A stretch of DNA of 35,425 bases, taken from contig CAMCHO010000027.1 of assembly GCA_945874455.1 (NCBI GenBank), positions 1-35,425 on the forward strand, given 5' to 3'. Shown piece by piece: positions 22,749 through 31,799 of this stretch; position 1 is the stretch's first letter; every line of letters begins with the position of its first letter. The position numbers and the translations under genes are program-made. This DNA is from Opitutus sp. GAS368. Its GTDB lineage: Bacteria > Verrucomicrobiota > Verrucomicrobiia > Opitutales > Opitutaceae. The notes under the pieces were generated by a model, which worked only from the letters and a program-made list of their open reading frames with translations, did no database searches and had not been told where the DNA came from.

Positions 22749-23786
22749 TCAATTGGCACGCCGTCGGAAACTACGGGGCTTTGTGCCGATGCGTTCGAAT
22801 TTCAAAATCTTTCCGCGAATCACCGCGAAACCCTCGCGGCCGAGGCTGTGACGAGTGTCATTGCCCAGCTCCACCGCCGCCAACAACGACTCGAATCCTT
22901 GGCGCGAAAGGGCACCTGCTTTCGGCTGGATGAGCAGCCAACGATAGAGCGCACGCCGCACCAGCGCCCGTGGCTTACCAACGAGTTCACTCAATCCGAG
23001 CGCCCCGTCCGCCCGCAAGGTCCTCAATCCCGTGAGCCAGCTCTCCAACGCCACATCGTCCTCCTCGAAAAGTTCCCTCGCATGCGCCGCCCCGCTCAGG
23101 GCGTCCCGCTTCGCCGCGGCGGCCCATGCGGGCAGCACATCCCGGCGCACTCGGTTACGAAAAAAACACCCGCTCGCGTTGCTCGCATCTTCTCGCCACG
23201 GGGTCTTCCCTGCCCGCAGCGCCGCCACGATTTCGCACTTCTTCAGCGTGAGTAACGGACGCAGATGCACACGCCCGCGCGTCATCCCATGCACCGGCCG
23301 AGGCGCGGCGAGGCCCGCCGTCCCGCTCCCGCGCGCCAGTCGCATCAGCATCGTCTCTGCGATATCGTCCTGCTGGTGTCCCAGCCAAAGCGCCCGGCCC
23401 GCCCCGTCGAAAAACGCCATCCGTGCGGCCCGCGCCTCGGCTTCACTCGCACCCGGCTGCGCCTCCATCCACGCGCCGACCACACACTCCACTTCCAGCG
23501 CCGCGCAAACGTCTCGGCAAAATTCCTCATCCGCGCGGGAATGCCGTCCGCGCAGCCGGTGGTTGAAGTGCAGCGCGCGTAACCGCGCCCGACGCTCGGG
23601 CCAATGGGCCCACAGCAATAACAGCAATCCCAGCGAGTCCGCCCCACCCGAAAAGCCCACCGCCCATACTGCGCGCCGAGACGACTCCTCGGCCCACGCC
23701 AAAACTGCAGGGTGCAGTCGCGCCCGCGGAAAAATCACCGCTAGCTCCGCCGCGCGTTCCTGCCAATGGCCCGCGCGACGTTTCAT
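22749..23786 (-). CDS. tilS: tRNA(Ile)-lysidine synthase TilS
   Basis: Converts C34 of tRNA-Ile(CAU) to lysidine with ATP so that AUA is read as isoleucine. The ATP-pyrophosphatase P-loop SGGADS is at about 46-51 (from ATG 23786), followed by HFNHRLRG, the GHQQDDIAET motif typical of TilS, LARGSG and a helical domain. At 345 residues it is of the shorter kind and lacks the full C-terminal domain of the Escherichia coli enzyme. The GTG at 23819 would add 11 residues; ATG 23786 is preferred. It sits 48 bases after serS and ahead of ftsH, consistent with co-transcription. Confidence 0.95.
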   Translation of the reverse strand: MKRRAGHWQERAAELAVIFPRARLHPAVLAWAEESSRRAVWAVGFSGGADSLGLLLLLWAHWPERRARLRALHFNHRLRGRHSRADEEFCRDVCAALEVECVVGAWMEAQPGASEAEARAARMAFFDGAGRALWLGHQQDDIAETMLMRLARGSGTAGLAAPRPVHGMTRGRVHLRPLLTLKKCEIVAALRAGKTPWREDASNASGCFFRNRVRRDVLPAWAAAAKRDALSGAAHARELFEEDDVALESWLTGLRTLRADGALGLSELVGKPRALVRRALYRWLLIQPKAGALSRQGFESLLAAVELGNDTRHSLGREGFAVIRGKILKFERIGTKPRSFRRRAN

Positions 23787-23834
23787 CGTTCTCTCAGTCC
23801 GGAGCGGCGTCGACTTCACTCGGCCAACGCTGAC

Positions 23835-25106
23835 TCAGGTAAAACCCAAATACTCCTTGCCGAAATACGGCACCAAGGGCGCGGGAATTTTCACGCGCCC
23901 GTCCGCTTGAAGATTATTCTCCAAAAGTGCCGCGAGTACGCGCGGCACCGCGAGGCCCGAACCATTGATCGTGTGCACCAGTTCTGGTTTCCCGCTTTCT
24001 TTCGAACGAAAACGAATCTGCGCTCGGCGCGCTTGAAACGCCTCAAAGTTTGAGCAACTGGACACTTCCAGCCAACGCTTCTGCCCGGCGGACCATACTT
24101 CGAGATCGTATTTTTTCGACTGAGAAAAACCCAGATCCCCGCCGCACATCAGCAAGACGCGATACGGGAGTCCGAGTTTTTGTAGCAACCGCTCCGCGTC
24201 TAAGCGGAGTTTGTCGAGTTCATCGTAGCTCGTGCTCGGGTGCACCCACTTCAGAAGCTCCACTTTGTCGAACTGATGCAGTCGGTTGAGCCCGCGAACA
24301 TCCTTGCCGTAGCTCCCCGCCTCGCGGCGGAAGCAGGGCGTGTAGGCGCAGCGGTAGATCGGCAGCGCGCTCTCTTCGACGATCTCATCGCGAAAGAAAT
24401 TCGTCAACGGCACCTCCGCCGTCGGCACCGCATAGAGATGATCCGGCGTCGTCTCATACATCTGCCCTTCCTTGTCCGGCAGTTGTCCCGTCGCCGTCGC
24501 ACTCGCCGCATTCACGAAAATCGGCGGATTCACCTCGGTGTAACCGGCCTTCACGTCTTCATCCAAAAAGAAGTGCAGCAGCGCCCGCACGATGCGCGCA
24601 CCGTCACCGATATAAAACGGGAAGCCTGCTCCCGTCACCTTCGCCCCTCGCGCAAAATCGAAGAGCCTTTCGAAGCCCGGGATCTCCCAGTGCGGCAACG
24701 CACTCGCCGACACCGCCGTCACGTCGCCATTCGTCGCGTAGACCACATTCTCCTCCGGTGTGCGCCCCGCCGGCACGCTAGCGTGGGGCAGATTAGGGAT
24801 CGAGAGCATCGCCTGTTTGAATTTCTCCTCGGTCTCTTTGAGCACCGCCTCGCGCTCTTTCACCTCAGCCGACACGGCCTTCATCTCGGTGACTTTACCG
24901 ATAAACTCCGGCGACCCCTTCGGGAGCGCCGCCATCGCCGTATTGGCGCTCTTTTGTTTCGCCCGCAACGCCTCCACATCGTGCAACTGTGCACGCCACG
25001 CCGCGTCGATCACGAGCACGGCATCGAGGTCGACCTCGAGGTGTTTCTTAGCAATTGCCGCGCGCACCACGTCGGGCGTTTCACGAATCAGTTTGGGATC
25101 AAGCAT
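23835..25106 (-). CDS. serS: Seryl-tRNA synthetase
   Basis: Class II aminoacyl-tRNA synthetase charging tRNA-Ser. The N-terminal arm is a long antiparallel coiled coil (about residues 27-100). The catalytic domain has TAEVPLTNF, motif 2 with FRREAGSYGKDVRGLNRLHQF and motif 3 with NGSGLAVPRVLAALLE. The length of 423 is standard. It is followed by tilS after 48 bases and preceded by a GT9 gene after 41 bases, so it may be transcribed with both. Confidence 0.97.
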   Translation of the reverse strand: MLDPKLIRETPDVVRAAIAKKHLEVDLDAVLVIDAAWRAQLHDVEALRAKQKSANTAMAALPKGSPEFIGKVTEMKAVSAEVKEREAVLKETEEKFKQAMLSIPNLPHASVPAGRTPEENVVYATNGDVTAVSASALPHWEIPGFERLFDFARGAKVTGAGFPFYIGDGARIVRALLHFFLDEDVKAGYTEVNPPIFVNAASATATGQLPDKEGQMYETTPDHLYAVPTAEVPLTNFFRDEIVEESALPIYRCAYTPCFRREAGSYGKDVRGLNRLHQFDKVELLKWVHPSTSYDELDKLRLDAERLLQKLGLPYRVLLMCGGDLGFSQSKKYDLEVWSAGQKRWLEVSSCSNFEAFQARRAQIRFRSKESGKPELVHTINGSGLAVPRVLAALLENNLQADGRVKIPAPLVPYFGKEYLGFT

Positions 25107-25147
25107 GGAAAAAATTAAATGGATTAACCGCCAATGGACCAGTCCGC

Positions 25148-26104
25148 TTATTTGAATCGGGCCCGGGCTTTGACGAATCGCGCGTAAACATCCTTCGCCG
25201 TCAAAAGCTTCAAATCTCCGACGGGAGCCTGCACCACCACATGCGTGGGCGCAGTCAGTGGATACGGTCCAAACAACCGCGGATCCGTCGGCCCGAAAAT
25301 GCCCACCACGCGCACCCCCAACGCCGCCGCCAAGTGCATCGGTCCGCTGTCGTTGGAAATCACCCAGTCCGCCCGCTTAATCAGCGCCGGCAGTGAAACC
25401 AGGCTGGTGTTGCCTGTGAGGTTAACGAATTGCTCCGCCGTATACGCTCCGCGGTCATGCACATAATTGCTCCCCGCCCAGACGACTTTACGGGTTTTGT
25501 CTTCGCGGAGGATCATTTCGGTGAGCTGCTTGAACCCACTCCAACATTTTTCAGCCCGCCGACTGTCGGGAAACATCACGATGGGCTTGGACCCGCCGCG
25601 CCCATCCGCGAAACGTAAATTCAGGCTGTCCACTTCGCGGAACTTTAACGTTCCCCGCAGCTCCGGTTTCCCTCCCAGCACGGGACAAAATTGCAGGAGA
25701 ATATCGATGGCGTGGCTCCGTTTTCCCTCTGGAGGCAACGCGACTTGCTCATCGTAAAACATCCCCGAGCACTCGCGAGCATCGCCGCGGCCCACTTTTT
25801 TCGTGGCGAAGGCGCGCGACGTCATCAGCCCCGTGCGGAGGAGACCCTGCATATCAAACACGAAATCAAACTTAGTTTTCCGAATCTCCTTCGTCAGCTT
25901 CAGAAACCCCTTAGCCCCAGCCGCCCGCTCAAAAACATAGACCTGATCGACCGCCTCACAGGCGCGCACGATCGGGGCAAACATCTCTCGCACCACCCAC
26001 GAGATACGGAGCCCCGCACATTGCGCCTTGAGCGAGGTCGCTACCTGCAAGGCATGCACGATGTCGCCGAGCGACGAGGGCTTGATGATGAGGATTTCGG
26101 TCAT
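25148..26104 (-). CDS. Glycosyltransferase family 9 (heptosyltransferase-like)
   Basis: A 318-residue GT-B glycosyltransferase, as used for adding heptose to lipopolysaccharide core from ADP-heptose on the inner face of the inner membrane. It starts MTEILIIKPSSLGDIVHALQ (family N-terminal motif), and the C-terminal nucleotide-sugar domain shows PDSRRAEKCW, GNTSLVSLPALI, NDSGPMHLAAALGV and GIFGPTDP, the hallmark of GT9. ATG 26104 is chosen over the frame opening at 26152, since the family motif begins there. No other LPS gene is adjacent, so the sugar and acceptor are unknown. It precedes serS on the same strand. Confidence 0.88.
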   Translation of the reverse strand: MTEILIIKPSSLGDIVHALQVATSLKAQCAGLRISWVVREMFAPIVRACEAVDQVYVFERAAGAKGFLKLTKEIRKTKFDFVFDMQGLLRTGLMTSRAFATKKVGRGDARECSGMFYDEQVALPPEGKRSHAIDILLQFCPVLGGKPELRGTLKFREVDSLNLRFADGRGGSKPIVMFPDSRRAEKCWSGFKQLTEMILREDKTRKVVWAGSNYVHDRGAYTAEQFVNLTGNTSLVSLPALIKRADWVISNDSGPMHLAAALGVRVVGIFGPTDPRLFGPYPLTAPTHVVVQAPVGDLKLLTAKDVYARFVKARARFK

Positions 26105-26461
26105 GGATACTTCGGAGGCTAAGGCAGAATCTGCGTTTAACCACGCGAACATTACGTTTCATGGTTTTTCCCGGCGGAAATCAAACGCCAAATCCCGGTC
26201 GATCGTTCGCGTGCTACTTTTTTCACTTAAATTACTCCGCTGGCTCCTCGCCCACACTCCCAAACCGCTCTCGCTCGCCACCCCCTTACCTCGGCCTCAG
26301 CCGCTGGCGCGAACAGCTCTTCTCCGCCGACGACAATCTCTGCTCTTCGTGGCTTTGGCCCACGTGCGCTGGGCCAACTCCGCAGACTGTAAAAACTGCA
26401 CCGGACCCTACGACAGCACCCGTCGATCCCGACGCTCACGTCCAACACCCGCAGTCACCGC
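26105..26461. other. Gap of about 357 bases with no recognised gene
   Basis: Reading frames here have no recognisable domain or start, and codon patterns are unlike neighbours. One plus-strand frame has LGLSRWREQLFSADDN, which I cannot match to a family. The GT9 promoter should be in the left part, since it faces away from the DUF1080 gene end. No hairpin with a T-run is evident after the DUF1080 stop. Confidence 0.4.
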
Positions 26462-27904
26462 CTACAGTTTCTTCACCTTAAAACTACGGAACTCCACGGG
26501 ATCGCTGTGCCCCGCGAAGCCGATGTGGCCTTTCGTGTGGTCGAGCCCTTTCGGCGGGGTCTTGATCTGACTGCGGTCGAAGGTCGCGATATCCACGTCG
26601 AGAATCTTGGTGCCATTCAGCGTGACCTTAATCTTCTGCCCCTGCACTTCGATCTCCTCGAAATTCCATTCGCCCACCGGGCGGAGGTATCCGTGCTTCG
26701 CCCCAACACAGTGGTACAGGGAACCGTGATACTGCGTGGGCTCGAGGCCTTTCTTTCCGGCGGCGGCTTGCTTCGCGTTGTAGCCGTCGCTGTCGATCAC
26801 TTGGATTTCCAGACCATCTTTCGAAGAATGCCCGCCGAGCGGCGTGCGGAGCGCAATGCCGTTGTTGCCGGCCGCGGGCAAGCGGAACTCGACGCGGATA
26901 ATGCCGTTTTCAAATTCATCGTTGGTCAAGAGGTCGCCGCCCTTGCCAGGCTTGCAGACGATCGCGCCGTTTTTCACTTCGTAGCTATCAAGGGAGCCCA
27001 TCCAGCCACTCAAATCTTTGCCGTTCACCTTTTCCACAAATCCCGCGTCCGCTCCGCGGCTGGCGAGGTCCCGGTTGGCCTCGTCAGCACCAATTTCGCG
27101 GATGAAGACATTGCGCCAACGGATCTCGCTGCCGTGGGTCTGGAGCTGAATCGGTCCCTTCGGAAACGCCGGATCGCGCATGAAACCGTTCGCCAGTTTT
27201 TGCGCTGGCTTGGCATCTTTGGCCGCTCCCGGCGCCGCGTAGGCGACATAGCCAGCCTTTTGGTTCGCAAAGAAATTTTCCAACACCGCGTTATCCACGA
27301 TCTTCTCGCCGTTGAAGATGATGGTGACGCGTTCGCCAATCATCCGGATGTGAAACCGATTCCACTCGCCAAACGGCCGGTCCATTTTTTTCGAAGGGTC
27401 TTTGCCGGCGCTACCTTTGCTGTTGTTCCACAGCCCGCCGGAGCCCTTGTCCTGGCCAAGCCCGCGCGCATCGCCCTTCGTCGTGTCCCAGATCTGCACC
27501 TGCGGGATCCCACGCAAATAAATGCCGCTGTCACCGTCGGGCAGCGCTTTGTAATCCACCATCAACTCAAAATCGCCGTAGTCTTTTTCGCTGGTGAGAT
27601 ACAAGCCCTTGCCGTCGTTGATCAGTTCACCCTTGGCCACGCTCCAGTGGGCGTTGACGTGTTCCGGTCCCGCCTTCCCCACCGGGAGGCCGCCCTCGAT
27701 AGACTTGCGTTTGTAGTCGGCGAGTTGCGCCGGCGTCATCGCCCAAAGCTCCGTGGGATTCTTGGTGCCCCAGCCATACCAGCCGGCCAAGTCCTTGCCG
27801 TTGAAGAGTGCGGAGAATCCCTTTGGCGGCGTGTTCTCCGCCGCAGGAGCGACCGATACGAGGGCAGACAGGAAGAGCAGAGCGCGAACGAGGGGGTGTT
27901 TCAT
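26462..27904 (-). CDS. Secreted tandem DUF1080 protein (3-keto-glycoside hydrolase/lyase-like)
   Basis: A 480-residue exported protein with a signal peptide (ALLFLSALVSVAPAAE). Two copies of the DUF1080 jelly-roll domain are visible: one opens GFSALFNGKDLAGW near residue 28 and ends near 265; the second opens FVEKVNGKDLSGW near 288 and runs to the end. Each has the inner D-S/G-x-x-L-R-G or N-G-x-x-L-R strand and a late DGxxI or NGTKILDVD segment. DUF1080 proteins are now known to include 3-keto-disaccharide hydrolases, acting with Gfo/Idh-type dehydrogenases that make the 3-keto sugar. That, plus two such dehydrogenases in the same operon, suggests it cleaves an oxidised glycoside in the periplasm. 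It is last in the run, 84 bases after the NagB-like gene. Confidence 0.85.
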   Translation of the reverse strand: MKHPLVRALLFLSALVSVAPAAENTPPKGFSALFNGKDLAGWYGWGTKNPTELWAMTPAQLADYKRKSIEGGLPVGKAGPEHVNAHWSVAKGELINDGKGLYLTSEKDYGDFELMVDYKALPDGDSGIYLRGIPQVQIWDTTKGDARGLGQDKGSGGLWNNSKGSAGKDPSKKMDRPFGEWNRFHIRMIGERVTIIFNGEKIVDNAVLENFFANQKAGYVAYAAPGAAKDAKPAQKLANGFMRDPAFPKGPIQLQTHGSEIRWRNVFIREIGADEANRDLASRGADAGFVEKVNGKDLSGWMGSLDSYEVKNGAIVCKPGKGGDLLTNDEFENGIIRVEFRLPAAGNNGIALRTPLGGHSSKDGLEIQVIDSDGYNAKQAAAGKKGLEPTQYHGSLYHCVGAKHGYLRPVGEWNFEEIEVQGQKIKVTLNGTKILDVDIATFDRSQIKTPPKGLDHTKGHIGFAGHSDPVEFRSFKVKKL

Positions 27905-27988
27905 GGCTAGGGAAGATAACCGGTTGTTTTTTTAGGAGGGGAAAGGTGACGGAATGATCTGGGCTCTGACAATCAGCGACCGCGGGGC

Positions 27989-28918
27989 TTAGTGCATCTC
28001 CACCTGACAGGAGCCGAGGCCGCCGCGGAAGAAATTGAACTGCACGTTGGGGTGATCGGCGAGCAGCGACATCGGCACAGCGCTGTCGGTGTAACGTTTT
28101 GAAATCATCAGGGTGGTGAGGCGTTGCCCAAATGGACTGTCATGAGTCCCCGCCTGCCAGATCGAAACTTTTTCCGCCTGCCAGGTCTCGGCCGGACCGA
28201 CTGTGAGTGCGCGGGTGGGCACCAGCGCAATGTTGCCGCCGCCGGAGGTGCGGGCGTTTTGCGCGAGCGTGACAGGGTGGAGATCGACGACCCGCGTGCC
28301 GAGTTGGCGATACTCCGCGGGCGACGGTGGCGCATCGCGATAGGCACCGGTGCGCCGGACGGGGTCGTTGAAGGCCCAATGCTTGGTGTCCCCCTGCCCG
28401 CCTTGCATCACCGCACACCGCACGCCCCGCCAGCTCTCGATATAACGCACGAGGTCGGCCTTCGGGAAATGCAGCTGGTCATCAGGCATCACGAGCTCCG
28501 GGCGGATGCGATTGAAACACAATTCCCGGTCCGCACGCTCAAAAGAAAGCGGATGCGTGATCGGCGCTTCTTTGCCGTCGAGAAACCATTCGTCCATGCC
28601 CCAGAAATGGGCGGATTTTAGGGATAGCCCGAGTTCGTTCACGATCCGCGCAACGAGCGGGAGCTGTTCCGTGGGTCCGATCGGGCCGCAAATGCCGACT
28701 GGATTATCGGCCGTCGATTGCCGCCAGGCCGTGATGTATTCGAGCGCTTCGGCGAGATAGAAATCTTCCAGCGTATCGTAGAAAACGATCTTGAATCCGT
28801 CGCGGGAAAGTCCGGCCATCGCCGCCGGCGTAAGGCGGGCGGCTTCTTCGATCAGCGCGTCGTCGAGCGTGGTGTAGTCCCACCAATCAGGGGCAATGGT
28901 ACTGAGTTTTCGGGGCAT
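27989..28918 (-). CDS. NagB-like amino-sugar-phosphate deaminase/isomerase with altered active loop
   Basis: A 309-residue relative of glucosamine-6-phosphate deaminase/6-phosphogluconolactonase. [10 protein letters not shown] aligns to the general-base Asp72 region of Escherichia coli NagB, and CGPIGPTEQ to the phosphate-binding loop. The catalytic loop reads [14 protein letters not shown] where NagB has GGVGNDGHIAFNEP: the His is kept, but the Asp paired with it becomes Thr and the Glu becomes Asp. It is also longer than NagB (266). The enzyme thus probably works on another amino-sugar phosphate or as isomerase. It is cytosolic, 39 bases after the amidase gene. Confidence 0.75.
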   Translation of the reverse strand: MPRKLSTIAPDWWDYTTLDDALIEEAARLTPAAMAGLSRDGFKIVFYDTLEDFYLAEALEYITAWRQSTADNPVGICGPIGPTEQLPLVARIVNELGLSLKSAHFWGMDEWFLDGKEAPITHPLSFERADRELCFNRIRPELVMPDDQLHFPKADLVRYIESWRGVRCAVMQGGQGDTKHWAFNDPVRRTGAYRDAPPSPAEYRQLGTRVVDLHPVTLAQNARTSGGGNIALVPTRALTVGPAETWQAEKVSIWQAGTHDSPFGQRLTTLMISKRYTDSAVPMSLLADHPNVQFNFFRGGLGSCQVEMH

Positions 28919-28957
28919 GGGTGTGAGGGTGTTCTGTGAAAAAATGGGAGGTATGAA

Positions 28958-29926
28958 CTATTCTTGAAACTTGATTTCACGCGTGGAGCGCTCCTGTCCG
29001 GTGCGCTGCGTGAGCGGACCGTAAAGTTCCGGCCGGCGGGCGCGAATCCAAAGACGGCCCGTCGCGTGCTCCAGCAGGCTCGCGTCCAAGTCTGCCACCA
29101 CCAGCGCATCGGCGGCGGCGGACGTCTCCGCGAGGATCCGGCCATACGGGTCGAGAATCATCGCGTTGCCGGTGCGGACTTCATCGTCGTCGATCCCGAC
29201 GCCATTGCTGAAAATGAGAAACAGGCCGTTGTCGTGCGCGCGGCTCGGCAACCAGCGCAGGAGCCAACCCCGCCCCTTGTCGCCAAGAAACTCGCGTTGA
29301 ATCGCCGCCGGATCGCGGTGGCGATCAGCCCACACGTGGCGCTCGATCAAACCCATCAGATGGGGATTCCGGCTGCGCACGGCACCGGTTTGGTGGGGCG
29401 CAATGAGGATCTCCGCACCCCGCAAGGCCGTCAGGCGGACATTTTCACCGATGTTGCAGTCGTAACAAATCAGCACGCCCACGCGGAACCCGTCCGGCAA
29501 ATCGAACACCGTGAACTCGCTGCCACTGCCCATCGCGGCGTGCTCGAAGGCGTGCAGTTTGCGATGGCGGTGCACCGTGCCGTCGGGCAGCGCCACGACG
29601 TAGCTGTTGTAGAACGTTCCGTCTGCGTCCGCTTCAAACCACCCCGCTCCAACAGAGAGTCCGTGCCGCCGGGCCAGCGCGATCAAACGTTGCGTGCTCG
29701 GCCCGGAGGGAATCGGTTCCGCCAGCGCAGCGAGTTGCTCCACGGTGAGATTGCGCACGAACCAATAACCGCTGACGCAACCCTCGGGGAAAATCACGAG
29801 TCGCACCCCTTGAGCCGCCGCCGTCGCCGTGAACGCCTCAATCTTCAGGAAATTCGCCGCGGGGTCGCCCGGCGCACTTTCAAACTGCACGGAGGCGACT
29901 CGGAGTTGACGGGGTGAGGATGACAT
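28958..29926 (-). CDS. Carbon-nitrogen hydrolase (nitrilase-superfamily amidase)
   Basis: A 322-residue cytosolic amidase. The Glu-Lys-Cys triad is visible: Glu in IFPEGCVSGYW (near 47), Lys in RHRKLHAFE and Cys in LICYDCNIGE, in the order and spacing of the family. The region after Cys has a long insertion (REFLGDKGRGWLLRWLP) not present in simple omega-amidases. ATG 29926 is taken; an in-frame upstream start at 29941 adds five residues. Position between the PIG-L and NagB-like genes implies that an amide of the same substrate is hydrolysed, but the substrate cannot be named. Confidence 0.85.
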   Translation of the reverse strand: MSSSPRQLRVASVQFESAPGDPAANFLKIEAFTATAAAQGVRLVIFPEGCVSGYWFVRNLTVEQLAALAEPIPSGPSTQRLIALARRHGLSVGAGWFEADADGTFYNSYVVALPDGTVHRHRKLHAFEHAAMGSGSEFTVFDLPDGFRVGVLICYDCNIGENVRLTALRGAEILIAPHQTGAVRSRNPHLMGLIERHVWADRHRDPAAIQREFLGDKGRGWLLRWLPSRAHDNGLFLIFSNGVGIDDDEVRTGNAMILDPYGRILAETSAAADALVVADLDASLLEHATGRLWIRARRPELYGPLTQRTGQERSTREIKFQE

Positions 29927-29955
29927 GGCGGCAGATAACAACGAGCGTTGAAAGA

Positions 29956-30756
29956 CTACCCTCGAGCAAGACTGCGCTCGTAGGCGGCATTGATCAGATA
30001 TTTTTTTCCGAGCGCGTCACCCAGCGGATCCGCGCCTTCCGCGCAAAATCCCAAGTGCGAGTGCCGGCGCCAACCCTCGGCGTGTGCAAAGCGGCGCGAT
30101 AAGCGGCCGACTTTTCGCGAGGTCGCCTCCATCTCACGCAGATAAGAGTTCATGCCCTGCGTGGATTGCAGCCAACGATGCTGGCTTTCATGGCAGGCGA
30201 GCGCGGCGAGTTTCGCCGGCTGCACCGAAGTTGTATCCACATACGCACCGGCCGTGACGCGCCGCCTCAGGGGGTCGATGAGACCGTGCGGCATAGCGTG
30301 GTAGACCGTGCAGGCACCGCCCCACGCAGCGCGCCGCGGGCGGGACACGAAATTCGGAATGCCCCGCGCGAAAGCTGCCGTCACCGCGAGCCGCGACACG
30401 TTCGTGTGATCCTCCATGTAATCCTGCGGCGAATGGGTCAGGACAATCGTCGGCTGCACCGCGCGCATCACCGCCGTCAGCGCCCGCAACAACGGCACGG
30501 AATAAACCACCTCCAGATCGTCCGCGTGGCTCTCGTGATACTGCGCGCCCAGCAACGCCGCCGCCCGCCGGGCCTCGTTACGTCGAATCCGGCGCAGCGC
30601 TGCCGCGCCGTGCACGAGACTCCCGCCGGAGCCGCTCGACACATTAAGATAATGCGTCGCCCAGCCGGCCTCGCGCAGCAAGCAGAGCGTCCCGGCCATC
30701 ACGAATTCAATGTCGTCCGGATGGGCGGCGATAGCCATGGCGACGGGCTTCGTCAT
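29956..30756 (-). CDS. PIG-L/LmbE-family N-deacetylase
   Basis: A 266-residue zinc-dependent deacetylase of the family that removes acetyl groups from GlcNAc-type sugars (PIG-L, MshB, BshB). The zinc motif AHPDD is at about residues 11-15; a second ligand His is in HSPQDYMEDHTN near 109. The size and the HPDD position are typical; the substrate is open. Its ATG overlaps the stop of the upstream oxidoreductase in ATGA, so the two are translationally coupled. With the NagB-like protein downstream it gives a deacetylate-then-deaminate pairing like NagA-NagB. Confidence 0.88.
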   Translation of the reverse strand: MTKPVAMAIAAHPDDIEFVMAGTLCLLREAGWATHYLNVSSGSGGSLVHGAAALRRIRRNEARRAAALLGAQYHESHADDLEVVYSVPLLRALTAVMRAVQPTIVLTHSPQDYMEDHTNVSRLAVTAAFARGIPNFVSRPRRAAWGGACTVYHAMPHGLIDPLRRRVTAGAYVDTTSVQPAKLAALACHESQHRWLQSTQGMNSYLREMEATSRKVGRLSRRFAHAEGWRRHSHLGFCAEGADPLGDALGKKYLINAAYERSLARG

Positions 30757-31787
30757 TGCAGCTCGGAGAGTTTGACCGTGCGATTTTCCCGCGCCGAGAG
30801 ATCGGCTGCCAGGACGGCGAAATGCGACTTCATCGCTTCAGTGAGCGACGTCAGCGGCATCTCTTCACTCCGGTCCATGGCTTCAAAGAACGTCTGGAAT
30901 TGCGCCTGATAGGGGTGATCCGACACGTCGCCCGAATCCAACATCTTCATCGAAAGTTCGCTCCACTTGCTCTTGTCCACGGCGAGGCGCGTCGAGTGAA
31001 ATTTATTGTCGAGCAGGCTGCCTTCGCTGCCGACGAGGTGCGTGTGTAGATAGTAGGGCTGGAGGCAGTCGATCACCGACGCGACTTTTCCCAGCGAGCC
31101 GTTGGCAAAGCGCAACACGCTCACACTCGTCGTCGGATACTGGTATTGCGCGAACACCGCATTCGCCGAACACGTCGAATGGCTCGTGACGCTCTCCACG
31201 TCGCCACCCATGCATAAAAGCAGGGCGTCGAGCGCGTGGCAGCCCGCGGAGAGCAGACTGCTGCCCCCCAACTCTTTTGAAGTATTCCAGCGAAACTGCC
31301 CATACCACGGACCGATGCCGTGGTAATAATCGACTTCGCCGTAGTGCAATTTACCCAGCAGCCCGCTATCGATGACCGCCTTCGTCGCAACCAGTTGACT
31401 CGAATAGCGGCATTCGAAACACACGCACGTTTTCACCCCCGCAGCCTTCACGGCCGCGCTGACCCGGTGGGCGTCAGCCAGCGACAACGAGATCGGCTTT
31501 TCGATGATGAGGTGCTTACCCGCTTTGGCCGCCGCGACGATCTGATCGGCGTGTTGATTCGGGTAACTGCACACGGAGATCACCTGCAGACTGGGATCTG
31601 CCAACATGGCGTCCAGATCGGTGTAACAGGTAATCTTGCCGCCATGCTGCGCGCTGAGCGCCGCCGCATCCTGCGGTCGTGAAGAATAGATCGCGGTGAC
31701 TTGCGCGAGCGAGGTCGCGTTGATGGCGGCGATGTGCGCACCGCTCACCCAGCCGTAACCGATGATGCCGACGTTATATTTTTTCAT
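30753..31787 (-). CDS. Gfo/Idh/MocA-family oxidoreductase (second in operon)
   Basis: A 344-residue NAD(P)-dependent sugar dehydrogenase. The N-terminal Rossmann domain has GIIGYGWVSG; the EKP motif (IIEKPISL, catalytic Lys) is near residue 97, and the C-terminal domain opens with the family's beta-sheet. The GGSSLLSAGCHALD segment keeps the His and Asp of the usual G-x-x-x-D-x-G-x-H-x-x-D. No signal peptide is present, so it is cytosolic. It starts 12 bases after the PfkB gene. Expected reactions are oxidation of a sugar or inositol hydroxyl, epimerisation, or redox-assisted glycoside cleavage. Confidence 0.9.
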   Translation of the reverse strand: MKKYNVGIIGYGWVSGAHIAAINATSLAQVTAIYSSRPQDAAALSAQHGGKITCYTDLDAMLADPSLQVISVCSYPNQHADQIVAAAKAGKHLIIEKPISLSLADAHRVSAAVKAAGVKTCVCFECRYSSQLVATKAVIDSGLLGKLHYGEVDYYHGIGPWYGQFRWNTSKELGGSSLLSAGCHALDALLLCMGGDVESVTSHSTCSANAVFAQYQYPTTSVSVLRFANGSLGKVASVIDCLQPYYLHTHLVGSEGSLLDNKFHSTRLAVDKSKWSELSMKMLDSGDVSDHPYQAQFQTFFEAMDRSEEMPLTSLTEAMKSHFAVLAADLSARENRTVKLSELQ

Positions 31788-31799
31788 AGGGTAAAGTGA

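Noticed and set aside
26153-26461. Small plus-strand ORF of about 106 residues
   Set aside because: No family signal; Pro/Ser-rich and probably a by-product of GC-rich sequence.
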